Shown: positions 25,492 to 33,622 of the stretch, one piece after another
How the letters are laid out: every line of letters begins with the position of its first letter
Position numbering within the stretch: position 1 is the first letter of the stretch
Source: CAYJLF01 sp964371055
GTDB lineage: Bacteria; Eisenbacteria; RBG-16-71-46; CAIMUX01
Direction: 5' to 3'
DNA length: 64,000 nt
Assembly: GCA_964371055.1 (NCBI GenBank)
Contig: CAYJLF010000004.1
Coordinates: forward strand, 124,001-188,000
Program-made: the position numbers and the translations under genes
Notes under the pieces: model-generated
The model's input: only the letters and a program-made list of their open reading frames with translations
What the model was told of the DNA's origin: nothing
Databases searched by the model: none

Positions 25492-26553
25492 ATGGCCGAA
25501 CTGAACGACATCGTGACCCTGTTGCGGCGGGTCCACTTCCCGGGCCTCGAACGCGACATCGTCTCGTTGGGGTACCTCAAGGACATCCAGGAAGAGGACG
25601 GGACCTTCGTCATCCGGATCGAGCTTTCGACCAACCTGCAGGGAGCCGGCGAGCGGATCGAGGAGGACTGCCATCGCCTCTTGCGGGAGGCGGGCGTTTC
25701 CTACCGGCTGGAGATGCAGGCTCGTTATCTCGGCGATCGCCCCGCCGACGGGGCGCCTGCCCCCGAGGTGGTGCCCCGGCTGCTGGACGACGTCCCGTTC
25801 AAGATCGCGGTGGCGAGCGGCAAGGGGGGGGTCGGCAAGTCGACCGTGGCGGTCAACCTGGCTCTGGGACTCGCCCGCCTGGGCTATCGCACCGGCCTCC
25901 TGGACAGCGACATCTACGGCCCCTCCATCCCGACCATGCTGGGCCTCGAAGGATCGCAACCCCAGGTGATCGATCACAAGATGATCCCGATCCCGCGGTA
26001 TGGAGTGAAGAGCATGTCGGTCGGATACCTGATCGACCGGCACACCCCGGTGATCTGGCGTGGTCCGATGGCGGGCAAGGCGATCGAGCAGCTGATGAGC
26101 GACGTGGACTGGTCGGACACCGAGGTCCTCGTTTTCGACCTCCCGCCCGGCACCGGTGACGTCCAGATCTCCATCTCGCAGAAGATCCAGCTTTCCGGCG
26201 CCCTGATCGTGACCACGCCCCAGGATGTCGCGCTGATCGACGCAGGCAAAGGGGTCGGGATGTTCCGCAAGGTCTCGATCCCGATTCTGGGACTGGTCGA
26301 GAACATGAGCTACTTCGCCTGCCCCCACTGCGGCCAGAGGACCGAGGTGTTCGGCTCCGGCGGCGGCCGCCGGGAGGCTGAACGCGTGGGGGTCCCGCTC
26401 CTGGCCGAGATCCCGCTCGATCCGGAGGTTGTCCTGGGCGGGGACGAGGGAACCCCGATCCTGGCTCGAAATGCCGATTCGGCCACCTCCCGGGCATTTC
26501 TCGACCTGGCAGCGAAGGTCGCCGAGGCGCTCGGCCTGCCGGCCGCGAAGTAG
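25492..26553 (+). CDS. mrp: Mrp/NBP35-family iron-sulfur cluster carrier ATPase
   Basis: 353 residues from ATG 25492 (AAAGGAGCACTC site). The first 90 residues are a MIP18/DUF59-like domain. The P-loop is the deviant Walker A SGKGGVGKST (about 108-117), followed by DSDIYGPSIPTMLG and FDLPPGTGDVQI. CPHC at about 276 supplies the cysteine pair that bridges a 4Fe-4S cluster between subunits. It carries clusters to apoproteins in the cytoplasm. This fits a genome with haem, radical SAM and PheT zinc/cysteine proteins nearby, but the location gives no specific target. Confidence 0.93.
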   Translation: MAELNDIVTLLRRVHFPGLERDIVSLGYLKDIQEEDGTFVIRIELSTNLQGAGERIEEDCHRLLREAGVSYRLEMQARYLGDRPADGAPAPEVVPRLLDDVPFKIAVASGKGGVGKSTVAVNLALGLARLGYRTGLLDSDIYGPSIPTMLGLEGSQPQVIDHKMIPIPRYGVKSMSVGYLIDRHTPVIWRGPMAGKAIEQLMSDVDWSDTEVLVFDLPPGTGDVQISISQKIQLSGALIVTTPQDVALIDAGKGVGMFRKVSIPILGLVENMSYFACPHCGQRTEVFGSGGGRREAERVGVPLLAEIPLDPEVVLGGDEGTPILARNADSATSRAFLDLAAKVAEALGLPAAK

Positions 26554-26716
26554 GAGAACGGGTCCGAGCCGGCCGCCGCGGGCGCCCCCTCGCCCGCGGC
26601 GGGATCGGAACTCGTGTCGCTCCAACGCCCTAAAGAACCGCCCCGGGACCGCCCGATGATTCCAGAGGGGAAAGCCCCGGATTTCAAGACCGGCCGACGA
26701 TCACGGGAGGCCCCTG

Positions 26717-27793
26717 GTGACGATGAACGGCGCCGCATCGCGGTCCGAACGCCCCATCTACGCGGCGGTGCAACGCTGTCCAGCCTGCGGGGAGAGATCT
26801 CCGCAGCGGATGTTCAAGGCACACCTGGTGCGGACTCTGCCGGTTCCCGGTCAGCCGTTCCTGCGCGCCTTTGGCTGGACCGACGGGACCGACCGCACGG
26901 AAGAGTCACCGCTTCACCACGGCATCTGCCTCTGCGCCGAGTGTCGCTATCCTGGAACCGAAGCCGACTTCCGGGAGGGGGGCAATCTCCAGGGGACCGC
27001 GCAGACGCTGAGGCGCCTCTTCGTAGAGCAGAGCGCCGGGGTCTCGGCACCCCTGGTGCGGATTCTTGGATCGTTCCCCGAATCCGACCCCCAGCCGGAG
27101 CGTGCGGTGCGCTACACCCTGGGAGCGATCGCGGCACAGCGCATGGTCTATCCCGAGTACTGGCGGGTCCGCCTCCTCGGCCGGCTCTATCTGCGGCTCA
27201 CCTGGCTCTATCTCGACGAGCTGCACTTGTCGTGGACTCCCGGGCACCGGGGCGCCCTCCTCGGCTGGGAGGAACACGGTCCCGGCCGCGACCGGTTGGA
27301 GCGCGTACTCGATCGTCTCGAGCCCTTGCGCGCGCTCTGGCCGGATCTCCCGCTGGACGAGGAGTCGGCCCGGCGCGCGGCTCTCTGGTTCCACCTCAAG
27401 GCGTGGCAACTCCAGGCTGAAGAACAGGATCCGATCGACGTCGTCAGCGACGAACGGGAACTGGCGGAGCTGTACGCCCTGAACGGCGACCTGAACCGTG
27501 CCGGGGAGCTCTTCTGCCGGGCCCTCGATTCCTGCCTGCGTCTCCGCAACGAGGCCTACCAGGCGCAGCAGACGGCCTGGGATCGCGGGCTCACCATCGG
27601 GGAGGCGCGGGCCCTCACGGTCAGGGTGCAGCGCTTGACCAAGATGGCGGAGGACCTGCACGAGGCGGCGCGCACCTACGGTCCCGGGGACCCCCGGCGC
27701 CTGCCGGAGGTCCGGCCGCTCTCCCTGACCGCTTCCGCCGCGTCGGCCGAAGAGGGCGAGGACCACGGCCGCAGAAACGGCACGATCGGGTAG
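26717..27793 (+). CDS. DUF2225 family protein
   Basis: 358 residues from GTG 26717 (GGGAGG site, spacing 6). CPAC (about residues 21-24) and CLCAEC (about 75) form a likely zinc site in the N-terminal part. The middle is helical and repeats motifs seen in DUF2225 proteins (RYTLGAIAAQRM, AELYALNGDLNRAGELF), ending in a TPR-like and coiled-coil section. The function of the family is unknown. The next gene, trmB, begins 10 bp after the stop, so they are likely cotranscribed. Confidence 0.65.
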   Translation: MTMNGAASRSERPIYAAVQRCPACGERSPQRMFKAHLVRTLPVPGQPFLRAFGWTDGTDRTEESPLHHGICLCAECRYPGTEADFREGGNLQGTAQTLRRLFVEQSAGVSAPLVRILGSFPESDPQPERAVRYTLGAIAAQRMVYPEYWRVRLLGRLYLRLTWLYLDELHLSWTPGHRGALLGWEEHGPGRDRLERVLDRLEPLRALWPDLPLDEESARRAALWFHLKAWQLQAEEQDPIDVVSDERELAELYALNGDLNRAGELFCRALDSCLRLRNEAYQAQQTAWDRGLTIGEARALTVRVQRLTKMAEDLHEAARTYGPGDPRRLPEVRPLSLTASAASAEEGEDHGRRNGTIG

Positions 27794-27803
27794 ACTCCCC
27801 CGC

Positions 27804-28451
27804 ATGAGCCGATCCCGTCCCCTGCCGGTCCCTCTCGAGGAGATGGGCTGCGTCCTGCGCCCCGAGGCGCTGTCGCCGCCGCTCGATTGGGCCGGGGTCT
27901 TCCGGCGCGCGGCGCGCGTCGAACTCGAGATCGGATCCGGCAAGGGGCTCTTCCTGATCGAGGCCGCTCGGGCCCGGCCCGAGATCGATTTCATCGGCAT
28001 CGAACGGGCCGAGAAGTGGTTCCGGCGTGCCGCCGAGAGGATCCATCGATCGGGCCTCCCCAACATCCGGCTGGTCCGCTGGGACGCGTTCGACTTTCTG
28101 GCGCGCTGGGTCGTCCCCGGGTCGGCGGCGGTCGTCCACGTCTACTTCCCCGATCCCTGGCCGAAGAAGCGTCACGCGCGCCGGCGGCTGCTGCAGGAGT
28201 CGCTCTACCATCTCTGCGCGCGCGCCCTCCCGCCGGAAGGTGAACTCCGGGTAGCCTCGGACGTCGAGGGATACTTCACGGGGGCGATCGCGGAGATCAC
28301 GGGATTGGGCCCGTTCCGTCGTGAACCATGGCCCGAGGCCGAAGAGGGCGGTCTGCCGACCAACTACGCCATGAAGTACCGTCAGGAGGGGCGCGCCCTG
28401 CACCTGGCGAGGTTCCGGCGGATGGGAGAGACGGAGGGAGGAAGACGATGA
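27804..28451 (+). CDS. trmB: tRNA (guanine-N7)-methyltransferase
   Basis: 215 residues. It methylates G46 of tRNA using S-adenosylmethionine. ELEIGSGKGLFLIEAA (about 38-53) is the SAM-binding motif I, FIGIERAEKW follows, and VYFPDPWPKKRHARRR (about 112-127) is the family signature around the catalytic Asp. The C-terminal TNYAMKYRQEGR also matches. The stop overlaps the start of the deaminase gene (ATGA), indicating translational coupling. Confidence 0.93.
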   Translation: MSRSRPLPVPLEEMGCVLRPEALSPPLDWAGVFRRAARVELEIGSGKGLFLIEAARARPEIDFIGIERAEKWFRRAAERIHRSGLPNIRLVRWDAFDFLARWVVPGSAAVVHVYFPDPWPKKRHARRRLLQESLYHLCARALPPEGELRVASDVEGYFTGAIAEITGLGPFRREPWPEAEEGGLPTNYAMKYRQEGRALHLARFRRMGETEGGRR

Positions 28452-28903
28452 CGGCCCGCGCCGACTGGCATGACTACTTCATGCGGATCGCCGAGGAAGT
28501 CTCGACCCGCGCAACTTGCGACCGTCGCCGCGTGGGAGCGGTGATCGTGCGGGACCGGATGATTCTCAGCACCGGCTACAACGGCAGCATCCGGGGGCTC
28601 CCCCATTGCGACGAGGCGGGGCACATGATGGAGAACGACCACTGCGTCGCGACGATCCACGCCGAGGCCAATGCCATTCTGCAGGCGGCGCGGAACGGCG
28701 TCCGGATCGAGGGGGCCGAAATCTACACCACGGCCAGCCCCTGCTGGAGCTGCTTCAAGATGATCGCCAACGCCGGGATCCGGCGGATCTACTATGGCGC
28801 CTTCTACCGCGAGCAGAGGATCTTCGACGTCGCGGAAAGGCTCGGGATCGAACTCGTCGACCTGTCGGCGGGACGACAGGATCGGCGGCAGGAAAAGGAC
28901 TGA
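28448..28903 (+). CDS. deoxycytidylate (dCMP) deaminase
   Basis: 151 residues. Converts dCMP to dUMP for thymidylate synthesis. HAEANAIL (about residue 71) provides the zinc ligand His and catalytic Glu, and SPCWSC (about 95-100) the two zinc cysteines. TGYNGSIRGLPHCDE is the substrate loop of the ComEB/dCMP deaminase family. The start at 28448 overlaps the trmB stop by four bases. An in-frame extension to 28328 lies inside trmB and is not supported. Confidence 0.92.
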   Translation: MTARADWHDYFMRIAEEVSTRATCDRRRVGAVIVRDRMILSTGYNGSIRGLPHCDEAGHMMENDHCVATIHAEANAILQAARNGVRIEGAEIYTTASPCWSCFKMIANAGIRRIYYGAFYREQRIFDVAERLGIELVDLSAGRQDRRQEKD

Positions 28904-28970
28904 GGGGATGCCGTCGGACGGCATCGAAGGGATGCGCAAACCGGGCTGAGGCCCAGGGAGGATCAGGACC

Positions 28971-29594
28971 ATGAGGCGTGACCGGGAGAACTTCGCCGAC
29001 GAGGAAGAGGGAGATGAGACGGAGAAGGGGCGCAAGAAGAGCGAGGGGCGCGATGCCCGCACCGAGAAGTTTCTCAAGGCCCGCACGGTGCTGGTCTCCG
29101 AGCCGATCTCCAGCGAGCTGGCGCGTCGCGTCTACCAGAACCTGATCCTGCTCGAGGCGGACGACCCGGATAAGTTGATCACGGTGGTCATCAACTCGCC
29201 CGGCGGCGAGGCCGACACCGGGTTCGGCATCTACGACATGATGCGCTTCGTCAAGCCCCCGATCCGAACGATCGTGGCCGGACTCTGCGCGTCGGCCGCC
29301 GTGATGGTCTATCTGGCCGCGCCCAAGGAGCAGCGCTTCTCGCTGCCGAGCTCACGTTTCCTCCTGCACCAGCCGTCGTCGGCCAACTTCGGCCAGGCCT
29401 CGGACCTGGAGATCGCCGCGCGCGAGATCCTGAAGCTGCGCGACCGCTACAACGAGATCGTCGCTCACGAGACCGGCAAGACGCTCGAGAAGGTCACCGA
29501 GGATGCGGATCGCGACTTCTGGATGTCGGCGCAGGAGGCGGCCGAGTACGGGCTCGTCACCAAGGTCGTGACGCATCGCGGGGAGATCGACTGA
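28971..29594 (+). CDS. clpP: ClpP-like serine protease
   Basis: 207 residues with a 35-residue charged N-terminal extension. INSPGGEADTGFGIYDMM is the ClpP signature around the oxyanion site. The nucleophile Ser lies in GLCASAAVMVYLAA (about residue 105), where most ClpPs read AASMGA. The catalytic His is in SRFLLHQPS (about 125) and Asp in DADRDFWMSA. It would form tetradecameric proteolytic chambers with a Clp ATPase. No clpX lies next to it, so this may be a second, specialised paralogue. Confidence 0.85.
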   Translation: MRRDRENFADEEEGDETEKGRKKSEGRDARTEKFLKARTVLVSEPISSELARRVYQNLILLEADDPDKLITVVINSPGGEADTGFGIYDMMRFVKPPIRTIVAGLCASAAVMVYLAAPKEQRFSLPSSRFLLHQPSSANFGQASDLEIAAREILKLRDRYNEIVAHETGKTLEKVTEDADRDFWMSAQEAAEYGLVTKVVTHRGEID

Positions 29595-29645
29595 GGGGGC
29601 GCCGCTCCGGCGGCGAGCGAAGAGCAGGCTGGCCCGGCAGACGAC

Positions 29646-29677
29646 GCGGCGTCGCCCGTTTTGGCGGGTGACGCCGC
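29646..29677. terminator. hairpin between convergent genes
   Basis: A 13-bp stem (GCGGCGTCGCCCG / CGGGTGACGCCGC, one G-U pair) with a 6-base loop lies in the 148 bp between the ends of the ClpP-like gene and the barrel gene. It may end transcription from both sides. Confidence 0.6.
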
Positions 29678-29742
29678 GCATGTTCGTGTCCCGCGGATCG
29701 CTTCCGCGATCCGGACCGGCACCGGGGCCGGCCCGACCGTGA

Positions 29743-30423
29743 CTAGAAGTAGGTGCTGAGGCCGAGGCCGATCCGAACCGAGAACTCGCCGTAGGCAGAA
29801 GTGCCGTTGTCGTCGTCCTCGGTGTCGCTATCGGACCCGCGGCCGAGCCGCGTCACCGTGGCAGACGCCGTGATCCCGTACTTTTCTGCGACGTAGTAGG
29901 CGACGCCGGCCTGGGCATAGACGTCGAAAACGGCTCGGCCGTACTCCCGCTCCCCCTTCACGGTGCCGATGGTCTCCTCGTCCTTCCCGACTACCATCCC
30001 CAGGCCAAGCCCTCCGGCCAGGTACGGGACCATGGTCGGGCTGCTCCCCAGGTGGACCTTGCCGTAGACGCCCCCGCCGAAACGGGTTTCGGAGTTCTCG
30101 TTCTTCCAGGCACTTCCCTCGCTGGGCTCGCTCGTTGTGCTGGCCAGGCCGAGATTCAGCGAGAGGCCCGCCTCGAACAGGTCGGTGAACATGTACCCGC
30201 CGCTGCCGCCCAGTCCGAGGTCGAACGAACTCACGTCCGCGACGTCCTCGCAGTCTTCCCCATCCTCGTTGCAGGCCTGCTCGGTCCCCGTGGCGAACCG
30301 CAACTCGGTCAGGTTGAGGTTCAGGGTTTTGTCCCCCTGCTTCGGCCGGGCGTCGGCCGGCGCCGCGAGCGCCAGCGCCAGCAATAGGACCATGACCACC
30401 GCGCCCCACGTACGGATCTTCAT
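29743..30423 (-). CDS. outer-membrane beta-barrel protein
   Basis: 226 residues. The signal peptide (MKIRTWGAVVMVLLLALALAAPADA) is followed by strands rich in alternating Gly and aromatic residues and a terminal GLGLSTYF, the aromatic end recognised by the BAM complex. The size and pattern (LGGSGGYMFTDLFEAGLSL, PYLAGGLGLGMV) match OmpW/OmpA-like eight-strand barrels. An acidic loop contains CNEDGEDCED, which could form a disulfide. The function is unknown. Confidence 0.7.
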   Translation of the reverse strand: MKIRTWGAVVMVLLLALALAAPADARPKQGDKTLNLNLTELRFATGTEQACNEDGEDCEDVADVSSFDLGLGGSGGYMFTDLFEAGLSLNLGLASTTSEPSEGSAWKNENSETRFGGGVYGKVHLGSSPTMVPYLAGGLGLGMVVGKDEETIGTVKGEREYGRAVFDVYAQAGVAYYVAEKYGITASATVTRLGRGSDSDTEDDDNGTSAYGEFSVRIGLGLSTYF

Positions 30424-30764
30424 CGTGCCCTCCGTTGTCCGATGTCACCGGCCGATCGACCATCCGGTCGAACGTCCGGACCCTCACTTCGCGGAGCGGA
30501 AGGAGCTCGCTCGCTTCCATCCGCAGTGTGCGTCCATGCCGAGCCTCGCCCGTGGACGACTCAGAGACTTCCCCCGACCGGGCGGACCCGCAGGTGATAC
30601 GACGACGCCGGGGCGGCGTCAATGGGGAACGGCGGCGGGACCGGGGATGGGGGGATCCGGGGCGCTCGTTCCCGGATCGGCCGCCAGCTCTGAGCGCTGG
30701 CCAAGGGGTGCGTTGTATCCTCCTCTCCGTCGATCGTTCGATGGCCTCAACCTGGAGGTGAAGC
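30424..30764. other. divergent intergenic region
   Basis: 341 bp between the divergently read barrel gene and the small secreted-protein gene. It must hold both promoters, but I see no convincing -35/-10 or -24/-12 pair and no RNA gene. A clear ribosome site (CTGGAGGTGAAGC) precedes the GTG at 30765. Confidence 0.4.
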
Positions 30765-31496
30765 GTGAGGTGGTTTGTTCTGTGTGGGGCTCTCCTGCTG
30801 GCCGTCTCTCCCGTGGTCGCCCAGGACCTCATGGTGCCGGTGGCGACGGCGGGCGGATCGGGAATTAGCTACTTCGCCTATTCCGACGGCACGGTTTGGT
30901 ACACGCTGGGCGGTTACCTTCTGGAGTTGCCGTGCGCGAACCGCGGCGTGCCTGTTCGCGCGATGATCCCGTACGGCGGTTTCGCTATCTACGTTCTCTA
31001 CGACGACAATCAGGTCTGGACGATCGGCTGGACGACCGGCTGTACGTTCTCCGGAGACCTCACTCGCCCCGACAACCCGTCAATCCGTCCCGTTTCCATC
31101 AGTACGGGGGCGGAGTTTGTCGCGACCTACGAGGACGGCCAAGTCTGGGCAGGCCCTACGAACCTCCACCGCGTCGAGATGTGGGAACGACTCAACCCGG
31201 TCTCGTCCACCGACGAGCCGATGCCGGCGCCGACGTCCGCGCGTCCGGCCCCGTTCTCCTCGAGCTGTACGATCAACCTGGAGCTTCCCGCAGCCGGCCC
31301 CGCGGCGGTCCGCGTCTTCGACGTGGCCGGCCGGGAGATCCGCGCGCTCCTCGAGGCCGAGCTCCCCGCCGGCGCGTGTTCGATCGTCTGGGACGGCCGG
31401 GACGATGCGGGCCAGCCGGCTCCCGCGGGGGTGTACTTCGCGCGAGTCGAGGCCGCCGGCCGCGCGGAATCGGTTCGCCTGGTGCTCGCGCACTAG
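30765..31496 (+). CDS. small secreted protein with FlgD-like C-terminal domain
   Basis: 243 residues from a GTG start with a strong GGAGGTG site. The signal peptide (MRWFVLCGALLLAVSPVVAQ) is followed by about 130 residues of short repeats with aromatic and Gly residues (FAYSDGTVWYTLGG, VLYDDNQVWTIG, ATYEDGQVWAG). This looks like three blades of a small beta-propeller. The C-terminal 80 residues (APFSSSCTINLEL ... WDGRDDAGQPAPAGVYFARV) are a FlgD-Ig-like sorting-type domain shared with the FG-GAP protein and the subtilase. Surface or extracellular location is likely. The function is unknown. Confidence 0.65.
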   Translation: MRWFVLCGALLLAVSPVVAQDLMVPVATAGGSGISYFAYSDGTVWYTLGGYLLELPCANRGVPVRAMIPYGGFAIYVLYDDNQVWTIGWTTGCTFSGDLTRPDNPSIRPVSISTGAEFVATYEDGQVWAGPTNLHRVEMWERLNPVSSTDEPMPAPTSARPAPFSSSCTINLELPAAGPAAVRVFDVAGREIRALLEAELPAGACSIVWDGRDDAGQPAPAGVYFARVEAAGRAESVRLVLAH

Positions 31497-31538
31497 CAGC
31501 TAGGACAGGCACTAGCAGCTAGGACAGGCACTAGCAGC
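31491..31538. repeat. 19-bp tandem repeat across a stop codon
   Basis: Two exact copies of CACTAGCAGCTAGGACAGG (31491-31509, 31510-31528) and ten bases of a third. The first copy contains the TAG stop of the preceding gene, so the duplicated stop codons follow each other. Confidence 0.85.
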
Positions 31539-31697
31539 AAGTGCCAGCGGGCGCCCTTGGGGCGATGAAGCTCCGCGAGGAGAGTACCGGCACCTGATCG
31601 GAGATAGTGCGGCCTGAGCGAGTTGCGCGCTCGACGCTGAGGGCCTCGAGGCCGATCGTAACAGCGACGCCCGGGGTCCGTCACTCCGCGGAAAGAG

Positions 31698-31726
31698 AGC
31701 CCCCAACCGACGGGCGGGGGCTTTGT
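31698..31726. terminator. likely tRNA-Ala terminator (bidirectional)
   Basis: A 7-bp stem AGCCCCC / GGGGGCT with an 11-base loop is followed by TTTGT on the plus strand and CTCTTTC on the minus strand. It lies about 80 bp beyond the 3' end of the minus-strand tRNA-Ala. The stretch 31539-31697 holds no gene that I can support. Confidence 0.55.
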
Positions 31727-31803
31727 CGCGGAACGTTGACCACGGCGTTGACCACAAAGAAAAGGACCCGCGGGTCATCGCCGCAAGTCCTTGTCTCACA
31801 ACG

Positions 31804-31876
31804 TGGAGCTGATCAGGATCGAACTGACGACCTCATGACTGCCAGTCATGCGCTCTCCCAACTGAGCTACAGCCCC
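31804..31876 (-). tRNA. tRNA-Ala (GGC)
   Basis: A 73-base cloverleaf without encoded CCA. Acceptor GGGGCTG/CAGCTCC contains the G3-U70 pair that marks alanine tRNAs. The anticodon stem CATGA/TCATG closes the loop CTGGCAG, anticodon GGC. D-arm AGCTCAG and T-loop TTCGATC are normal. Confidence 0.95.
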
Positions 31877-32117
31877 GTCGAGCGACGATCCTAACGGGCG
31901 GGGGGAAACTCGTCAACCCTGTTCCTGGCGGTGATAGCCGCCGGACGACCTGGCCTTTCGCTTGCTCCCCACCGACGGCACGGGGTACGCTTCCGAGCGT
32001 TCTTTCCCGAAGCGAGCCGCCGACTGCGGTCCCGGTTCTGCGTCGGCGACCGGGCGGGGCCACGATCCGAGCTGCGGTCGGACAGGACCCGGGTCGGACC
32101 GCCGCGTTGCAGGGGTT

Positions 32118-32205
32118 GGCCGGAGTGGTGAAATGGCAGACACGCTGGACTCAAAATCCAGTGGGAGTTGATCCCGTGTGGGTTCGAGTCCCACCTCCGG
32201 CACCA
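32118..32205 (+). tRNA. tRNA-Leu (CAA)
   Basis: 88 bases including CCA. Acceptor GCCGGAG/CTCCGGC; anticodon stem CTGGA/TCCAG with loop CTCAAAA, anticodon CAA. A long variable arm (class II) and T-loop TTCGAGT are present. The 240 bp upstream, to the tRNA-Ala, hold no supported gene. Confidence 0.96.
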
Positions 32206-32209
32206 TGAT

Positions 32210-32244
32210 CACGGGCCGTCGGTCGAACCGGCGGCCCGTGTTGT
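32210..32244 (+). terminator. terminator after tRNA-Leu
   Basis: A 9-bp stem CACGGGCCG / CGGCCCGTG, extendable through the loop, followed by TTGTG. It begins 5 bases after the tRNA CCA end and stops 13 bases before murB. Confidence 0.6.
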
Positions 32245-32256
32245 GAGACTGCACTC

Positions 32257-33159
32257 ATGAGCCAACCCGATCCTCTCCCGTTCGAGGAGAATCGGATCCT
32301 AGCTCCCCTCACGAGCTGGCGGATCGGCGGGCCCGCCCGATACTTCGCCGAGCCGGAAGACGCCTGCGCGCTCGAGGGGTGCGTGCGCTTCGCGCTCGAG
32401 CGCGGGCTACCGGTCCTGGCGCTCGGCGGAGGTTCGAACCTCCTGGTCGCAGACGCCGGCTATCCCGGCCTCGTCCTCCGGGTCGGCGAACGAAGGTGGC
32501 GGGTGGAAGCCGCGGGCGAGGAGGCGCTCCTCCGCGCCGGCGCGCGAGCGCCCCTGGCCAGTCTGGCCCGCGCCGTGGCCCATGACGGTTGGGCGGGACT
32601 GGAGTGGGCCGAGGGAATCCCCGGGACGGTCGGGGGCGCGGTGGTCGGAAACGCCGGCGCCTACGGCGGTGATGTCGCTTCCGTCTGCCTTTCCGTCGAG
32701 ACCTGGTCGATCGACCGCGGATGGCGTGAACGACCAGCGGCGGCGCTCGATTTCGGTTACCGGCGGAGCGCGCTCTCCGGACAAGACCCGACCCACGAAT
32801 TCGTGCTCGGCCCCACGATCCGGCTCCGGCGCGACGACCCCGAGCGCCTGCGGGCGCGGATCCGCGAGATTGCGGCGGAGAGAAAAGCCCGTACGCCGGC
32901 CGGCCTCTCGTGTGGATCGGTCTTCCGTAATCCCCCCGGCGACGCGGCCGGTCGCCTGATCGAGCAGGCGGGCCTGAAGGGAGCCATCGTCGGCGGGGCG
33001 CAGATCTCCCGGCATCACGCCAACTACATCGTGAACACGGGAGGCGCGACCGCCCATGACGTGCGCGCGCTGATCGATCGCGCGCGGCGCGAAGTGGCGC
33101 GGCTGTGCGGCGTCGAGTTGGAACTCGAGGTCCGCCTGGTCGGATTCGCCGCCGGCTGA
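32257..33159 (+). CDS. murB: UDP-N-acetylenolpyruvoylglucosamine reductase
   Basis: 300 residues. Reduces the enolpyruvyl group to make UDP-MurNAc with FAD and NADPH in peptidoglycan synthesis. TSWRIGGPARYF, LALGGGSNLLVADAG and GIPGTVGGAVVGNAGAYGGD form the FAD-binding domain. SCGSVFRNP holds the catalytic Ser, and AGLKGAIVGGAQISRHHANYI is the substrate region. The short form without the extra loop fits the type II enzymes. Its stop lies 4 bp from the end of the convergent metal-binding lipoprotein gene. Confidence 0.95.
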   Translation: MSQPDPLPFEENRILAPLTSWRIGGPARYFAEPEDACALEGCVRFALERGLPVLALGGGSNLLVADAGYPGLVLRVGERRWRVEAAGEEALLRAGARAPLASLARAVAHDGWAGLEWAEGIPGTVGGAVVGNAGAYGGDVASVCLSVETWSIDRGWRERPAAALDFGYRRSALSGQDPTHEFVLGPTIRLRRDDPERLRARIREIAAERKARTPAGLSCGSVFRNPPGDAAGRLIEQAGLKGAIVGGAQISRHHANYIVNTGGATAHDVRALIDRARREVARLCGVELELEVRLVGFAAG

Positions 33160-33163
33160 GGGC

Positions 33164-33595
33164 TTACGGCGCCGCCTTTTCCTTCGCGATGTAGCCCAAC
33201 TCCTCGATCACCGCCACGACGTCGGCGGGCTTCACCTTGGCGGGATCGTAGGTGACGACGGCCAGGCTGTCGTCGAGGCTCACCTTCTTCTGCACGACGC
33301 CGTCGCACTCCCCCAGCGCTTCTTCGATCGCCGCCACACAGCCTCCGCAGTGCATTCCGTGAACCTCGAAGCTGACTGTCTTCGTTCCTTCCGCCTGCAT
33401 GGCGCCTCCTTCTGTCTCGCTGCCGCCGCCGGCGCCCGGTCCGCCGGAGGATGCCTGTTCCCGTTTTCCACCGCATCCGGAGGCAGCGAAAAGCACCAAC
33501 CCCGCCACCAGGCATGCGTAGAACGCGCGTCGCGCGGACCAACCTCCGACCCCTCTGCGGTCTTCGCCCGCCGGCTCGCTGGTTCTGCTCTGCAT
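33164..33595 (-). CDS. lipoprotein with heavy-metal-associated (HMA) domain
   Basis: 143 residues, start with an excellent GGAGGAGCCT site. A lipobox FAASGC (Cys41) predicts membrane anchoring. After a Gly/Ser/Glu linker, residues about 75-140 form an HMA domain with the metal site GMHCGGC and the usual LGYIAKEKA end. It should bind a soft metal (Cu, Hg or Zn) outside the cytoplasm, like MerP. It follows pheT by 27 bp on the same strand, probably without functional link. Confidence 0.8.
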   Translation of the reverse strand: MQSRTSEPAGEDRRGVGGWSARRAFYACLVAGLVLFAASGCGGKREQASSGGPGAGGGSETEGGAMQAEGTKTVSFEVHGMHCGGCVAAIEEALGECDGVVQKKVSLDDSLAVVTYDPAKVKPADVVAVIEELGYIAKEKAAP

Positions 33596-33622
33596 AGGCT
33601 CCTCCTTCCGTCTCTCCCTCGA

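Noticed and set aside
31491..31538. CRISPR array
   Set aside because: The units abut directly with no spacers and there are only two and a half copies.
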